Below, one piece after another: positions 1 through 11,969 of a stretch of DNA of 64,000 nt. The notes beneath the pieces are model-generated. The model saw only the letters and a list, made by a program, of their open reading frames with translations, was not told the DNA's origin and made no database searches. Location of the stretch: the NCBI GenBank assembly GCA_038363925.1, contig JAQQWL010000006.1, positions 3,328,501 to 3,392,500 on the forward strand, read 5' to 3'. Source of the DNA: Apiospora phragmitis. Lineage: Eukaryota > Ascomycota > Sordariomycetes > Amphisphaeriales > Apiosporaceae. The stretch's first letter is position 1, and every line of letters starts with the position of its first letter. The translations under genes were made by a program, and so were the position numbers.

Positions 1-3000
1 TTCCCTTTCCAGACTTGATAGCTATACCGGCACCAAGGTTGTAGGCGGCCTCATCGAAAGACCAAGGCATCGTGAGCAATGCCGTGTGTTGCAAGGTGGA
101 TACATATTGTCAAGACTACGCGTATGCTGCATAGACTGAACAACCGATACACATGGATCATGATGTTGCGCGACGCAGGACGGTCAAACTAGTCGTCTCT
201 CAATTCAAGGCTCAGCTCATCTTGCCAGCCCGATCGTGCAATGGGCCATGGGGCTTGTATGGGAGTGGTTCCAAGCGTGGATTTAGGCACCATCATTAGC
301 TGGTGTGCGAGCTTCACCTGGGCAGCAAGTATCAGATTGGGCACACAGATATGGAAGTTAATAGCGGCGAAACCCCTTCAGTTATACTACCGTTACTTAC
401 TTAACCTAATATCTGAAAGTGCGTTGATAGACCCGTGCTCGATGGGATCTCAATTTGCGGGTTACGGCATTCCTTATCGACCTCCGCAAATATATGAAAC
501 GTAGCCGTGGGTTTCTGGTTTCTTTTCCCAGCCGAGCAACAAGTCTTACATACAGTAGGAGGCGTCTATAGCCCAACGTGCTTGCAGTTGACCGCTCAAT
601 GACATGGACTTGCTTTTTCCTTTAGTGAAGTTTCATCGACATGCACTCGATATTGGCAAAGCATTGATGTAACTGCCACCGGACGCGGCCCCATCCCCTC
701 GACCGTGCCTTGACCGCGCTCAAATGCTCCATTTGTCCAGCTACTGCTATTTGGCGGCCTGGTACTCCGTACGGAGTATACACACGATCAATGAGTGAGA
801 GGGGCAGCATCCAGCAACTACTGAACACCGCGCGTATGACCAAGGCAAATCCGCCCTGTTTCTTGATCGGAGGTATGATCTTTAGGGCAACTGGCCATTT
901 CCCTCAGTTGCCGTCTTCCTGCAGGCACGGATTGGCCGACAGTATTCGGTTCAATGCCACCCATGCTGTATCGACGTTGGAGCGTCCAAATTGGCTAGTG
1001 GATACCGAAGCAGATCTCCCAGGGCACGCACGGGCAACGAGCCGCCTCCTGCTGAGGCCGTTGTGTCTGGCTTGCCCAGGCGATCAGGTTTTTCTTCTCC
1101 AAGGTCGCAGTGGCGAGATCAGCATGAGAGACGTGCGCGGCGCGTGGTGACACTCTGTTTCCAACACGGACTCGTTCGTTCATCCATCAAACGGCTCCCG
1201 CAACTCAAAATTCATAGCACAAAATGGTACGACGAAATGGCAATTACACAGATTGTGAGTCAGATCATAGAAAAGGTCTCGGGATGTCAGTTAGTACAGA
1301 CTGACGGTGCAAGGACCAGGCAATCGGCAGCCTTGTTTAGACATCACGACGACGACGACAACAACAAACCCGTCACCCACATCAAGGCAATGGCAGAAGG
1401 AAAGGAGACTATTCCTTGGTGTCGTGCCGGCCGACTTTGACCAACCACTTGACTGCCACCCCACTTAGCCTCTAGTCCATGAGGGTCGTCGACGCAAGCG
1501 CACGGGAATAGCCAACCCCAGTACTACCTAGGGAGGTAGGTCGGTGGTACGCCCCAAGCTGCCAAGCCCATACGCAGGTGGGCTGTGTTGACACTGTCGA
1601 GAGAGGGAAAAGAAAAGGACCAAAAGAAGCCCCTTTGACAGACTTCGCACTATCCCGTAGCCGCTTCACCCTTCCTGTTGCGGCAAGCCAGAAAAAAAGG
1701 CAAGCCATTCAAGCCATTCAAGCCATTCAAGCCATTCAAGCCATTCAAGCCATTCAAGCCATTCAAGCCATTCAAGCCATTCAAGCCATTCAAGCCATTC
1801 AAGCCATTCAAGCCAAGCGCGCTGCAAGTCATCGGCCAGCCAAGGAAGAATAGAGGCTTTTGCGACGGCCTGCCAATCAGAATTGGTGGTGCGAAGCCGG
1901 TCGTTTCCCCCCTACTTGCGCCTGCATATAGAGGCGAATGTGGAGTTAGTTACAGTGGTCGACGTGCTACGTGTTGATCGGATATGATAGAGGAGGACGC
2001 ATAATACACCAGACTCATTTCGACGTCAATGATTAGCCTGATACAGCGAGTCAGACAGACTAACAGATCATGGTAGCATCACGGTATTTTTGTTTGCTAG
2101 TGATGAAGAGCCATGTCTCCCAAGTGTTGAGTCTTCCAGGTGGCAGGTAACACAAGAGCGCTTCGCGTTACCAACCCCCCCGCTCCTTGCGTTTGACGTG
2201 GTGAAGCAAACAAACCCATCGGCTGCGACAGTCGACCTGACAACTGAGTCTTCAGCACGGATGGAGACAATGGCAGTGAAGAATGTGCCATCATCATCAT
2301 CATCGCATGAGATTAGGTGGTGCAGAATAAATGGGCACACCTGAGGCGACAGATTTGCAATACGGTACGTGGGATGCTCGTCTTCAGGCTCGTCGTCTAT
2401 TGAGAGGTCAGGCCATGGTTGCATTCTAGTTTCTACATACTACTACAAGCGACGCAGCGGCGTTCTCGGGAGATCTCTGCATAGGCGGTTCCTAGTCGCT
2501 TACAAGATCCCTGCCTGCCAGTGCTAGTAGCAATGGAGGGAAAAATACGTAAAGCCCTCACGTTGCGGTGAGCATAGTAAGGAGTTGGCATAGGCCACTA
2601 ACGATGTGCTTTGTCTGGAACGGTTCAGAATGTCGCGCCATAGTAAGTGGCCGGGTCTGTGCCGTTTGCCGTTTGCGCGATAGTCCCGAGGAGGGAGCAA
2701 AGGTACTTGTAGCATGTAGCTTCCAGTCCCAGCGTGGAAGGAAAAAGCGCCGGTCAGAAAGCCGACGGCTCCAGCTCCACCACCACTACTTTTCTGGGGC
2801 TCTGTTCGTAGTAGTGGTATCGATAGTCTTCATCATCGTGTGCTTTGTATTGTATTCGTGGCCCCGGCTATCCATCAATCCATCTCTCTTCAGGTCTGGA
2901 TATCGTGATGGTGGGGCTTCCTGCATCTGCTCACATCGTATCCAGTATCCAGGGGCGGTGGCGCCCGGGAACGGAACTTTGGAGGGGAGGATACTGTTCG

Positions 3001-4283
3001 AGTTGTCAGGACGGAGGATCTCAAAGCGACTTAGCTAAGTGGGACTGGGTGCATTCCAGAATGCAGAGGGAAAAACACGATCGGGGTGATCCAGATCCTC
3101 GCTCTTCAGGGTCTCATATAGAAACCGGGCTGTGCTGAGGAACTGGCACGAAACATGAGCTTAATCTTAGAGGGGCAACAGCTCTACACCCGATGACATT
3201 CATTCCGCATAGCTACTGGAGGTAAGCAAGCTCGACGACGATATGCAACGGCGTTCTGTTTTATCTGAGAGAATGGCGGCAGTCTGTCTTTTTAACGCTG
3301 ACAGATAAGAAGATGCTGGGGAACGATGCCCATCGCTTCCGGATTGCGTACACCCGGATTATATATGTATGCAGTCCGCGTATAGAACTGGCGTGTTTTC
3401 ACGCAAGACAACTCACCAAGTATGTATAACACGAAATAGAATAGCGGGTATAGTTGCTACAAATATCACGGCAAAACTGGGCACCCCTGTCTGTCGATCT
3501 CCCTCAATTGAGTCTCAGAACGGGCCACGGGACTGCAGCGAAAAGAGGGACTGACCAGAGACTCACGGCGCCGACTGGACGCTGCTACTGGACTGGATCG
3601 CATCCACTACACACCCACTGCCCACTGCCCACTACGGGACTAAGGGACCAGGACTATGCAGCATCTGCTAACGAGCCTACTGCAGAGCACACCACTGCTG
3701 CATTTGCACCGTATCGCGTCGACTGTACAGCATCTTGAACCGTGGGCCAATGGAGGCAGAGGCAGGCTCGATGATAGCGTCCGGGCGTCCCCTCCCTTGG
3801 CTTGCTGCTTGGTTGCAGGTTCCCCGCTATTGCTACTTTGGCGACTTGGTCGAAGCACAATGCCGATAGGCTGGTCACGATGCCGGTGGTGATTGGCCGA
3901 AGGCGCCATGTACCCTTGACTGAGGTGGTCTCCGGGGCTCCACCGCCGCGACACTCATTGGTCGGCCAGCTGCATCTCCCAGCCCCAGACCGGAACAGCC
4001 AACGTTCGTCTACACCGCTCTTCTCCTCGCACAATCTCACCCACTTCTGTCGGCCATGTCCCCTCGATATTCTCGATCGGGCGCTCGACTTACACCAAAT
4101 CTCACCCTCTCCAGCTTCTCTTCTCACATCCATCCCCCATACAGCTGGCCCTCGACACCCCAGGGCATCGCACCGTCATCTCTCGAAAGAGCGGTGACGA
4201 TCCTTCAACACTTACAATACTAGCGACCATCCTCGTCTATTCCAAGGCACTCTTCTCCTCCTTTTCCTGCCTTTTCGACAACC
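1..4283. other. Left gene-free stretch
   Basis: No coding region could be supported on either strand. Open frames here are short, mostly start at GTG or TTG, and resemble no family I know. One of them (2568-3038, +) has a hydrophobic stretch but no ATG and no homology I recognise. The stretch holds a perfect 9-bp minisatellite, listed separately. The last few hundred bases are pyrimidine-rich with CTCC/CTTC blocks, as expected for the promoter and 5' UTR of the regulator that begins at 4284. Confidence 0.6.
1701..1815. repeat. 9-bp minisatellite, 12.8 perfect copies
   Basis: The unit CAAGCCATT is repeated head to tail twelve times without a mismatch, followed by a seven-base partial copy. 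Because the unit is a multiple of three, most frames stay open across it and produce artificial peptides (for example KPF, IQA or GLN repeats). I do not take these as genes. The perfect identity of the copies implies recent expansion. Confidence 0.95.
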
Positions 4284-6821
4284 ATGAGCTTTGAATTCAA
4301 TACCAGCGGGGGAGATGGGCTGTTAGACTTGACCTCTTTCGACCAGCAGCGGGACCGATATCCTTACACCACGGCAGCCAACCCCAATCCCGCCCTTCAG
4401 TCAATGGCAGCTGCCTCTAACCGCACGCCCGGCGCCTGGCCTACCAACATGTCCATGGATATGGCAGCCGCCGTGGCCGCGGCCTCGAACCCGACAGCTG
4501 TATCTTCGCCAGACGAGTCCCAGCACCCACAGTCGCAATCACCATCCCCGACTCAGCACAGCGCGAGCCCGCTGCAGCATTCGCCGACCTTTCAGGGCGC
4601 ACCGCATTTACACTCGCCTCCGTTGTTGACGGACTGGACTCTTCTTCAGCACCAGCAGCAACACCAGCCCAACCAGGATCTGGCTCAGTTCATCCAGAAC
4701 AACACCCTGATACCGTTCAATCCGTTCCAGGCAGGCTTCCAAACCAATGCTCTCGGATACCTGCCGGCGACCACCCAGTCCGTCATGGACGCGGGCATGC
4801 GCACATTCAACGGGATGTCTCCGATAGAAGGTCCCCAGACGATGCAGCAGCAATGGGAGGGTATGGGCATGGCGAACTGGCAGGATTTCGGTGCGCCATT
4901 GCCTCAGTATCCCACCGATGGGCTTCCCCGATATGGAAACATGGGTAACCAATCTCCCACTGGAACCTATTTGGAGGTCCTCTCGCTGCCAAGCACCGGA
5001 AGTGACCAGGGTTGGACCACAGTCGATATGTACCATACGCCAAACTTTGAATCATATCCTGCCCAGGCTCCGGGACAGAATGCGGCCATTTTCAATCCTA
5101 GCCAGACGCTCCACATCCGAACGCCGTCCGACGCGGCGCATTCCGATTCCCTGAACTTCAGCAGCGGCAGTTGGGAAGAGGTCCCATTCAACTACTCACC
5201 GTTCTCCCCGAGCTCTTCCTCGGATTCGTACTCGGACCCTGCAAGCCACCGTGAGTGCTACCATGGTGAGCATCATCATCACTCACACGACACGGTTAGC
5301 CCTTCGGCAGCTGTTTCCCCGCTGCAGATCAAGGCCGCGTCTACGACCAGAAGCAGCCCAGCCAGTGGATCCGGTGTTGACTCCTCACCTACCAACCCGA
5401 CCATTCGCAGGAATTCCGGGCCGAGAAAGAGCCCCATCACCAAGACCACCAAATCGGTCACTCGGCGGATATCCAACGGCAAGAAGGATGGCGCCGTTGA
5501 GAAGAAGGTTGGGCGGAGAAAGGGACCCCTTCTGCCGGAGCAGCGTAAGCAAGCAAGTGAGATACGGAAGCTCCGCGCCTGTCTGCGGTGCAAGTTCCTC
5601 AAGAAGACTTGCGACACCGGTGAGCCATGTGGAGGCTGCCAGCCTTCTCACGCTCGTCTGTGGCAGGTTCCTTGCACGAGAATCGATATCAAGGACATTG
5701 GTTACTTCATGAAGGACTGGAAGGCCGACTACGAGCGTCATCTCAGCCGCGGTGTATCTGTCTTCAATGTCAAGGGTTTCGCTCAAAAGGAAACTCTGAT
5801 GTGGATCACCCACGGTTACGGTTTCTGCTTGCCTGTCATGGTTCGCGAAGTTTTTGTTGCCGATGACAACTGCTTCCAGGTCGACTGGGTTGAGTCCTAC
5901 CAGCAGGACCAGGAGCCTATTGAGTTTGACATCAAGACGGAAAGACTTGATGTTGGCGAGAAGGGTATCAGCTCGGACGCTTTGGCCGAGTACCTGGATA
6001 AGCACATTGATAGTGCCTTCGAGTCATTCGTGGATGACCACTTTGAGGGTACTCCGTTCATCACCGAGATCTTCAAGACCGCTCACCGCTACTACATGAA
6101 GGAGAAGTTGCCCGTTATCCGCAAGGCACTCAAGCTTGTTCTGGCCTACAACCTGACGCAGCACATCACGTTGGTGGAGTCGCAGGGTTCTGACGCGGCC
6201 TTGGATGGGCAGATTGATGACGAGGACTCAAAGTACTACGGAAAGTACGTTGCTCCCGTCATGGTCAACTTCCAGATCAAGTGTGCTATGGCAGACATGT
6301 GGCGCGAGCTTCAGAAGGATATCCTCGAGGAGCTCTCTGCTCTGTACTCGAGCGTGTACAGTGGTGACCGACTCAAGAACTGGCCTACCATTTTCATGCT
6401 TGCGTCAATTCTCCTCGCTGTTTGGGAGGAGATGCAGTTCGACTGCCATTACCGAGTCCCCGACCCTGTTGCCGTGGAGAAGTTCTGCAGTGATATGGAA
6501 ACTACACCGGTCGGCGTCATCACTGGACTGTTCCACGCCATCTCACAGAAGCTGCCTGCCCTAACTGAGTGGGATACTGAGCGCCACGGCCACATCCTCG
6601 GCAACAAGGCTCCTGTCTGCGAGGCTCTGACTGAAGTGCGGCAACACGTTCTGAAGCATGGTAAGCAAACATTTCCCCCCTCAACCGCACAATTCATGGA
6701 CAATACTGACCAGTTTACAGAAGCATACCTGCGCACTCGCAACCAGTCCAAGTTTGACAGATACGACTTCGATTCATTATCGAACAAGTTCTTGTCTAAA
6801 CTGGTCATCAAGTCCAACTGA
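4284..6821 (+). CDS. Zn2Cys6-type transcription regulator, zinc cluster in mid-protein
   Basis: Probable nuclear DNA-binding regulator. The single long frame encodes 845 aa from the ATG at 4284, or 825 aa if the 60-nt intron at 6661-6720 is spliced. The first 430 residues are low-complexity (Gln, Pro, Ser, His-rich, with a short His run), typical of activation regions. A basic segment (KKVGRRKG, then RKLR) precedes a cysteine cluster at residues 433, 436, 443, 449, 452 and 464, spacing CX2CX6CX5CX2CX11C. This fits the fungal binuclear zinc cluster except for a long last gap. About 360 residues of globular sequence follow without a motif I recognise. The zinc cluster lies in the middle rather than near the N-terminus, which is less usual. 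Targets unknown. The 5' flank is pyrimidine-rich. Confidence 0.85.
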   Translation: MSFEFNTSGGDGLLDLTSFDQQRDRYPYTTAANPNPALQSMAAASNRTPGAWPTNMSMDMAAAVAAASNPTAVSSPDESQHPQSQSPSPTQHSASPLQHSPTFQGAPHLHSPPLLTDWTLLQHQQQHQPNQDLAQFIQNNTLIPFNPFQAGFQTNALGYLPATTQSVMDAGMRTFNGMSPIEGPQTMQQQWEGMGMANWQDFGAPLPQYPTDGLPRYGNMGNQSPTGTYLEVLSLPSTGSDQGWTTVDMYHTPNFESYPAQAPGQNAAIFNPSQTLHIRTPSDAAHSDSLNFSSGSWEEVPFNYSPFSPSSSSDSYSDPASHRECYHGEHHHHSHDTVSPSAAVSPLQIKAASTTRSSPASGSGVDSSPTNPTIRRNSGPRKSPITKTTKSVTRRISNGKKDGAVEKKVGRRKGPLLPEQRKQASEIRKLRACLRCKFLKKTCDTGEPCGGCQPSHARLWQVPCTRIDIKDIGYFMKDWKADYERHLSRGVSVFNVKGFAQKETLMWITHGYGFCLPVMVREVFVADDNCFQVDWVESYQQDQEPIEFDIKTERLDVGEKGISSDALAEYLDKHIDSAFESFVDDHFEGTPFITEIFKTAHRYYMKEKLPVIRKALKLVLAYNLTQHITLVESQGSDAALDGQIDDEDSKYYGKYVAPVMVNFQIKCAMADMWRELQKDILEELSALYSSVYSGDRLKNWPTIFMLASILLAVWEEMQFDCHYRVPDPVAVEKFCSDMETTPVGVITGLFHAISQKLPALTEWDTERHGHILGNKAPVCEALTEVRQHVLKHGKQTFPPSTAQFMDNTDQFTEAYLRTRNQSKFDRYDFDSLSNKFLSKLVIKSN
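6661..6720 (+). other. Probable 60-nt in-frame intron in the zinc-cluster gene
   Basis: The donor is GTAAGC, a branch site TACTGAC lies 12-18 nt before the end, and the acceptor is TTTACAG. The length is a multiple of three and contains no stop, so both spliced and retained forms keep the C-terminus in frame. The retained form adds 20 residues with low-complexity character. Confidence 0.75.
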
Positions 6822-9800
6822 GACCTGCACGAGTGCCACGTTACATGAGACTGCGCATTTTGCATCATTCTTGAGGCCTGCCGTTTCCATCCTGAGGACG
6901 ACGGTCTCTTCTATTTTGTTGAACTTGTTCTTTTCATTTGTTACAAAATTTGCTCGATTCATCCAGCGACGGCGTTCATCTGAAGATCTGATCTTTACAT
7001 CCATGATCTACCTACAACAACTACTACCACCACCTGATCGATCTATTTCTCCTACATTCCCTCACTTCACGGCTGGTCACCGCCAAAACTCGAAGTACTT
7101 CACGTTATGACAGATGTCTGCGACGATGACAGGAATTTATGACCTCAGATTTTTTTTACGATTATTTCAACGAAATGTATGACTTTGGAACACACTTTCT
7201 ACTTTATTACTTTGGTGGCCGCATAAGCACCAAAAGCGATCTTGCTGGATTGGATTATTTCTAAGCTCAATGTGATTATGAGATGTTGCGTTTCACGTCT
7301 TATGTGTTGAAATTGAGCATGTTTTAAAGGAGTGGTCCATCATGAACACGGGGACACACAGAGCATAGACTACATATGCATATGATTCTTTTACAAGGCG
7401 TTGCGAAAGTCTCTCAGCCCATCTATGATGGTTGGATGGCTGGTGTGATAGCATCAACTCATTTCCGCTCAAAGAAGGGAGGGCTATAAACGCACTGGGA
7501 GGAGATTGGAACCTCGAGCAGTCAGTCAGTACAACACTATCCCAGTGGGACGTGTACTTTGTGGCTACTGTGCTTTTCATTTGGGCTGGTTGATTGATTG
7601 CCATTGCTGTAGAACGAGAGGCAAGGAGAAGAAAAAAGCGAGACGAATGAATAGTACCACCAAGAAAACCATGTCCCGTCATCTTCCCACCACCTTTATT
7701 ATTAGTTGCTGAATTGTTCGTTGCACTTGTGTGATAATGCATAAGCAGGGAGCACCACAATGTGTACCTAGTAGTAGCAAAGTATCTATGCTCATTTAGT
7801 AGATTGTGACGAGACATACACACATGCAGGTAATGCCATCTTGGTGTGTGAGTGTTTGTGTAAGTGTATGCTGCCTCCCCACCTTCACATTCCCCCTTAT
7901 CCGCCTGGTCGTCAACCTTCCATCATGTCCTGCAGGTAAGCTACCATCTTCTTGTTCGAACCGCGGGCGGCTGGTCCCTAGTTTCGAAAACCAAGCTGCT
8001 GACACGTTCCTTGGAATTTGGGTCGGACCCGACTTGGCTGGTTTGTGCAATTTACACTGCATGCGAATGGCAAGGAGGAAATGACCATCGGCTTGAGTTG
8101 AACACAGTTCGTGTCATTCCGACTGGATACTGTATTTGTACTACACACCTATACTTCAGAAACCGAGACTCGTGGCTTTCCACTATCTGCACAGTTGCCG
8201 TTGACTGTATGCAGATCTGACATGCGAGGTCCTAGGTCTTGGGAAACAGAGGTTCCGCATATGTCCAGGAGGCGAAGAACAGTCCTGCGGGAACTTGATG
8301 CCCAGATGCTATCCGCATTGTGTATTCAAGGGGTATATTGATATGCACGGAGGTATAATCATTCAAAATATTGGCTATGCTCTGGTATGAAATCCTTACA
8401 CAGGGCACTGTCTGTGTTATGGTATCTTGATTGGGGACTACCAAAACCGAGGGTGAATCTGCATCCTAATAAGTTTTCTTCTTCTGCTGTGTGCTGTGGA
8501 TGTGTGCTTCTGCATAGTAATATGAAGAGCTATATCTAGTTCATGCAGGGCCGATTCTGCGTTTGCATTTACATTTGCACGCCGCTCATCTTTGATGTTT
8601 GGTGCCATGCTATCAGATCGACGGGTAAAGTTAAGCTTTTATGGAATACCGAGTGCGTGCAATGATACGGAACTCCCGAGAATCCTTATGGGAGTTTATT
8701 GTAACGCCTACACGTACTTACTGTATTACCTTAAGTAACGAGGCTGGTCTGGCCTGGTCTTTCCCAAGGTTTGAAGACTCGGCAGGTAAAGCCATTCATG
8801 AGGCGCAAAACATGCATACATACTTTCGCAAAATCGGACATGGATAAGTTCAGAATACGATAGCCGTTACCCATGGGACTTTTTGGCGACGACCATGCTG
8901 AACAAGCCGGCAAAGTCGCAGGGACCCAAGACAAATCAATTAATATGACGTCGTCTTTCAGGGTCCTCGTCGACTATAGTATACGTGCCTGTATCAATGG
9001 ATAAGCTGCAACCCCACATGATTAGGACCTTATGAGAGCGAGATAGAAAGGAAATAGAAGAAGAACTTGAAGCTTGCGACACATGTAGGCGTGCCTGCAA
9101 CAGCGTCGACTACGGATGATCAATATGTACATACCCAGAGGCTCTGCTGCTTGTGGAACTGCCAAGTTAACCATATAACCAAATCTTGTTTCGGCAGTTA
9201 GTGTCTTCTATGTAGTTCGCCACCACATTCGAGCTGCTAAGCAGGACAGGCTGACAGGGTACAGGTACCTTGGTCTTCAACGAAAATCCGGGGTGGCTAC
9301 AGTAATTACCTACACGTAGGGGTTTGCGACTACATACATGCGAAGACTACCCCAGACAACCAAGTCCACCCACTATCGTCAGTGTGATAGACACAAACAT
9401 ATTGCAGTAGAATGATATTGAGGGGAGTTCCTGCGTATCTAAGACATGTCAGCTTTAATTATTAATAAGGCTGAGATGCTTCAAACAACTTCATGCCAGA
9501 TCCGGCTTTGACGATGCACGCGGGTAGCGGGTTTCGCAATAAGATTGAACCACCTGGATGGCCAGCGTGCCGGACACTCGATAAAATAAAGAGCGAGAGC
9601 GAAAGAGAGAGAGAGAGGGAGCTGTTTCCTTATCTTCCCCACCAAGGGTTACCTTGACCGCATGACGTGCCATTACTTGGACCCACTCCATAGTGCCACT
9701 TCGCAACCACTATTGTCTCTCTGGACTGACTCTCTTGACCCCGAACCATCCAGGCTTCATCGACTGATAAGCACCGCAACCTCACCAGCCTCCCTTCTCA

Positions 9801-9898
9801 CCTATTGATTTTGTCCTTCATACAAACATACAAACAAACCAAACGGTCCCTCAGCACTCGCGTTTACTTCGCAGCAACGAAAACAAAACAAACAACAT
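6822..9898. other. Gene-free stretch upstream of polyubiquitin
   Basis: No gene supported. The first few hundred bases are AT-rich and are likely the 3' UTR of the zinc-cluster regulator. The right end contains a purine run of GAGA units near 9590-9620 and CT-rich sequence, suggesting the polyubiquitin promoter and 5' UTR. All open frames inside are short and lack recognisable products. Confidence 0.6.
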
Positions 9899-11377
<1,479 letters not shown>

Positions 11378-11969
11378 ACTGCTCCAACCGCCTCATGAAA
11401 CCAATACCCTTGACGATTGAAGGAGGAGTTCTGATTTGGGGCCCAAGAATGGGCATTGCGTCTGCTTTCAGCATTGCGTTCATAGGATTCTCTGGAATCA
11501 CATTACTCCTACTTAGTACACTATCATCTGTAAAAGGATGCATTTGATGAATTCAATCTAGTTCATCTAATCAATAGCCCGTTCTCATGTGATTTGGTGA
11601 CCTTGCAAGTGGTAGTCGAGTGCCTAAGTACTTTCTTTCTATGCACACTGGAGTGTGACGTCGTGAGGGTATCAGCCGGGCGTCCACCCCACTTCGTCCG
11701 CTCGTTACCTACCAAATCTTCGCGAAGACTCATGCGTACCTGGGTAATCTTTCCTTTGCTACAACTACAGCCACGTTAAAATCAGAATCGAAGTATGAGA
11801 CCCCTGGTTCCCCTCGATTGCTTGCGAATAGCCGAGATTCTATTGCCTCCATGAGAAGCGGCTCCTGTATTCTCCACATGGTGGTGGTTATCTCGTTTTG
11901 TCCTGGGCGCAAGTCGGGAGCTTGATTTCAACATTGGTAGCAAACGAGAGCAGCACTACGATTAGAGAC
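11378..11969. other. Spacer between polyubiquitin and the BRAP2-type gene
   Basis: About 590 bases with no gene of their own. The left part is presumably the polyubiquitin 3' UTR and the right part the promoter and leader of the following gene. The reading frame of that gene is open upstream to 11898, but the family N-terminus begins at 11970. Confidence 0.6.

Noticed and set aside
1701..1815. CRISPR-like array
   Set aside because: Direct tandem units without spacers, in a eukaryotic genome.
1578..1977. Frames encoding IQA, KPF or GLN repeats
   Set aside because: Produced by translation of the 9-bp minisatellite; no coding context either side.
2568..3038. 156-codon frame with a hydrophobic stretch
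   Set aside because: Starts at GTG, no ATG, no signal peptide or known family, no splice support.
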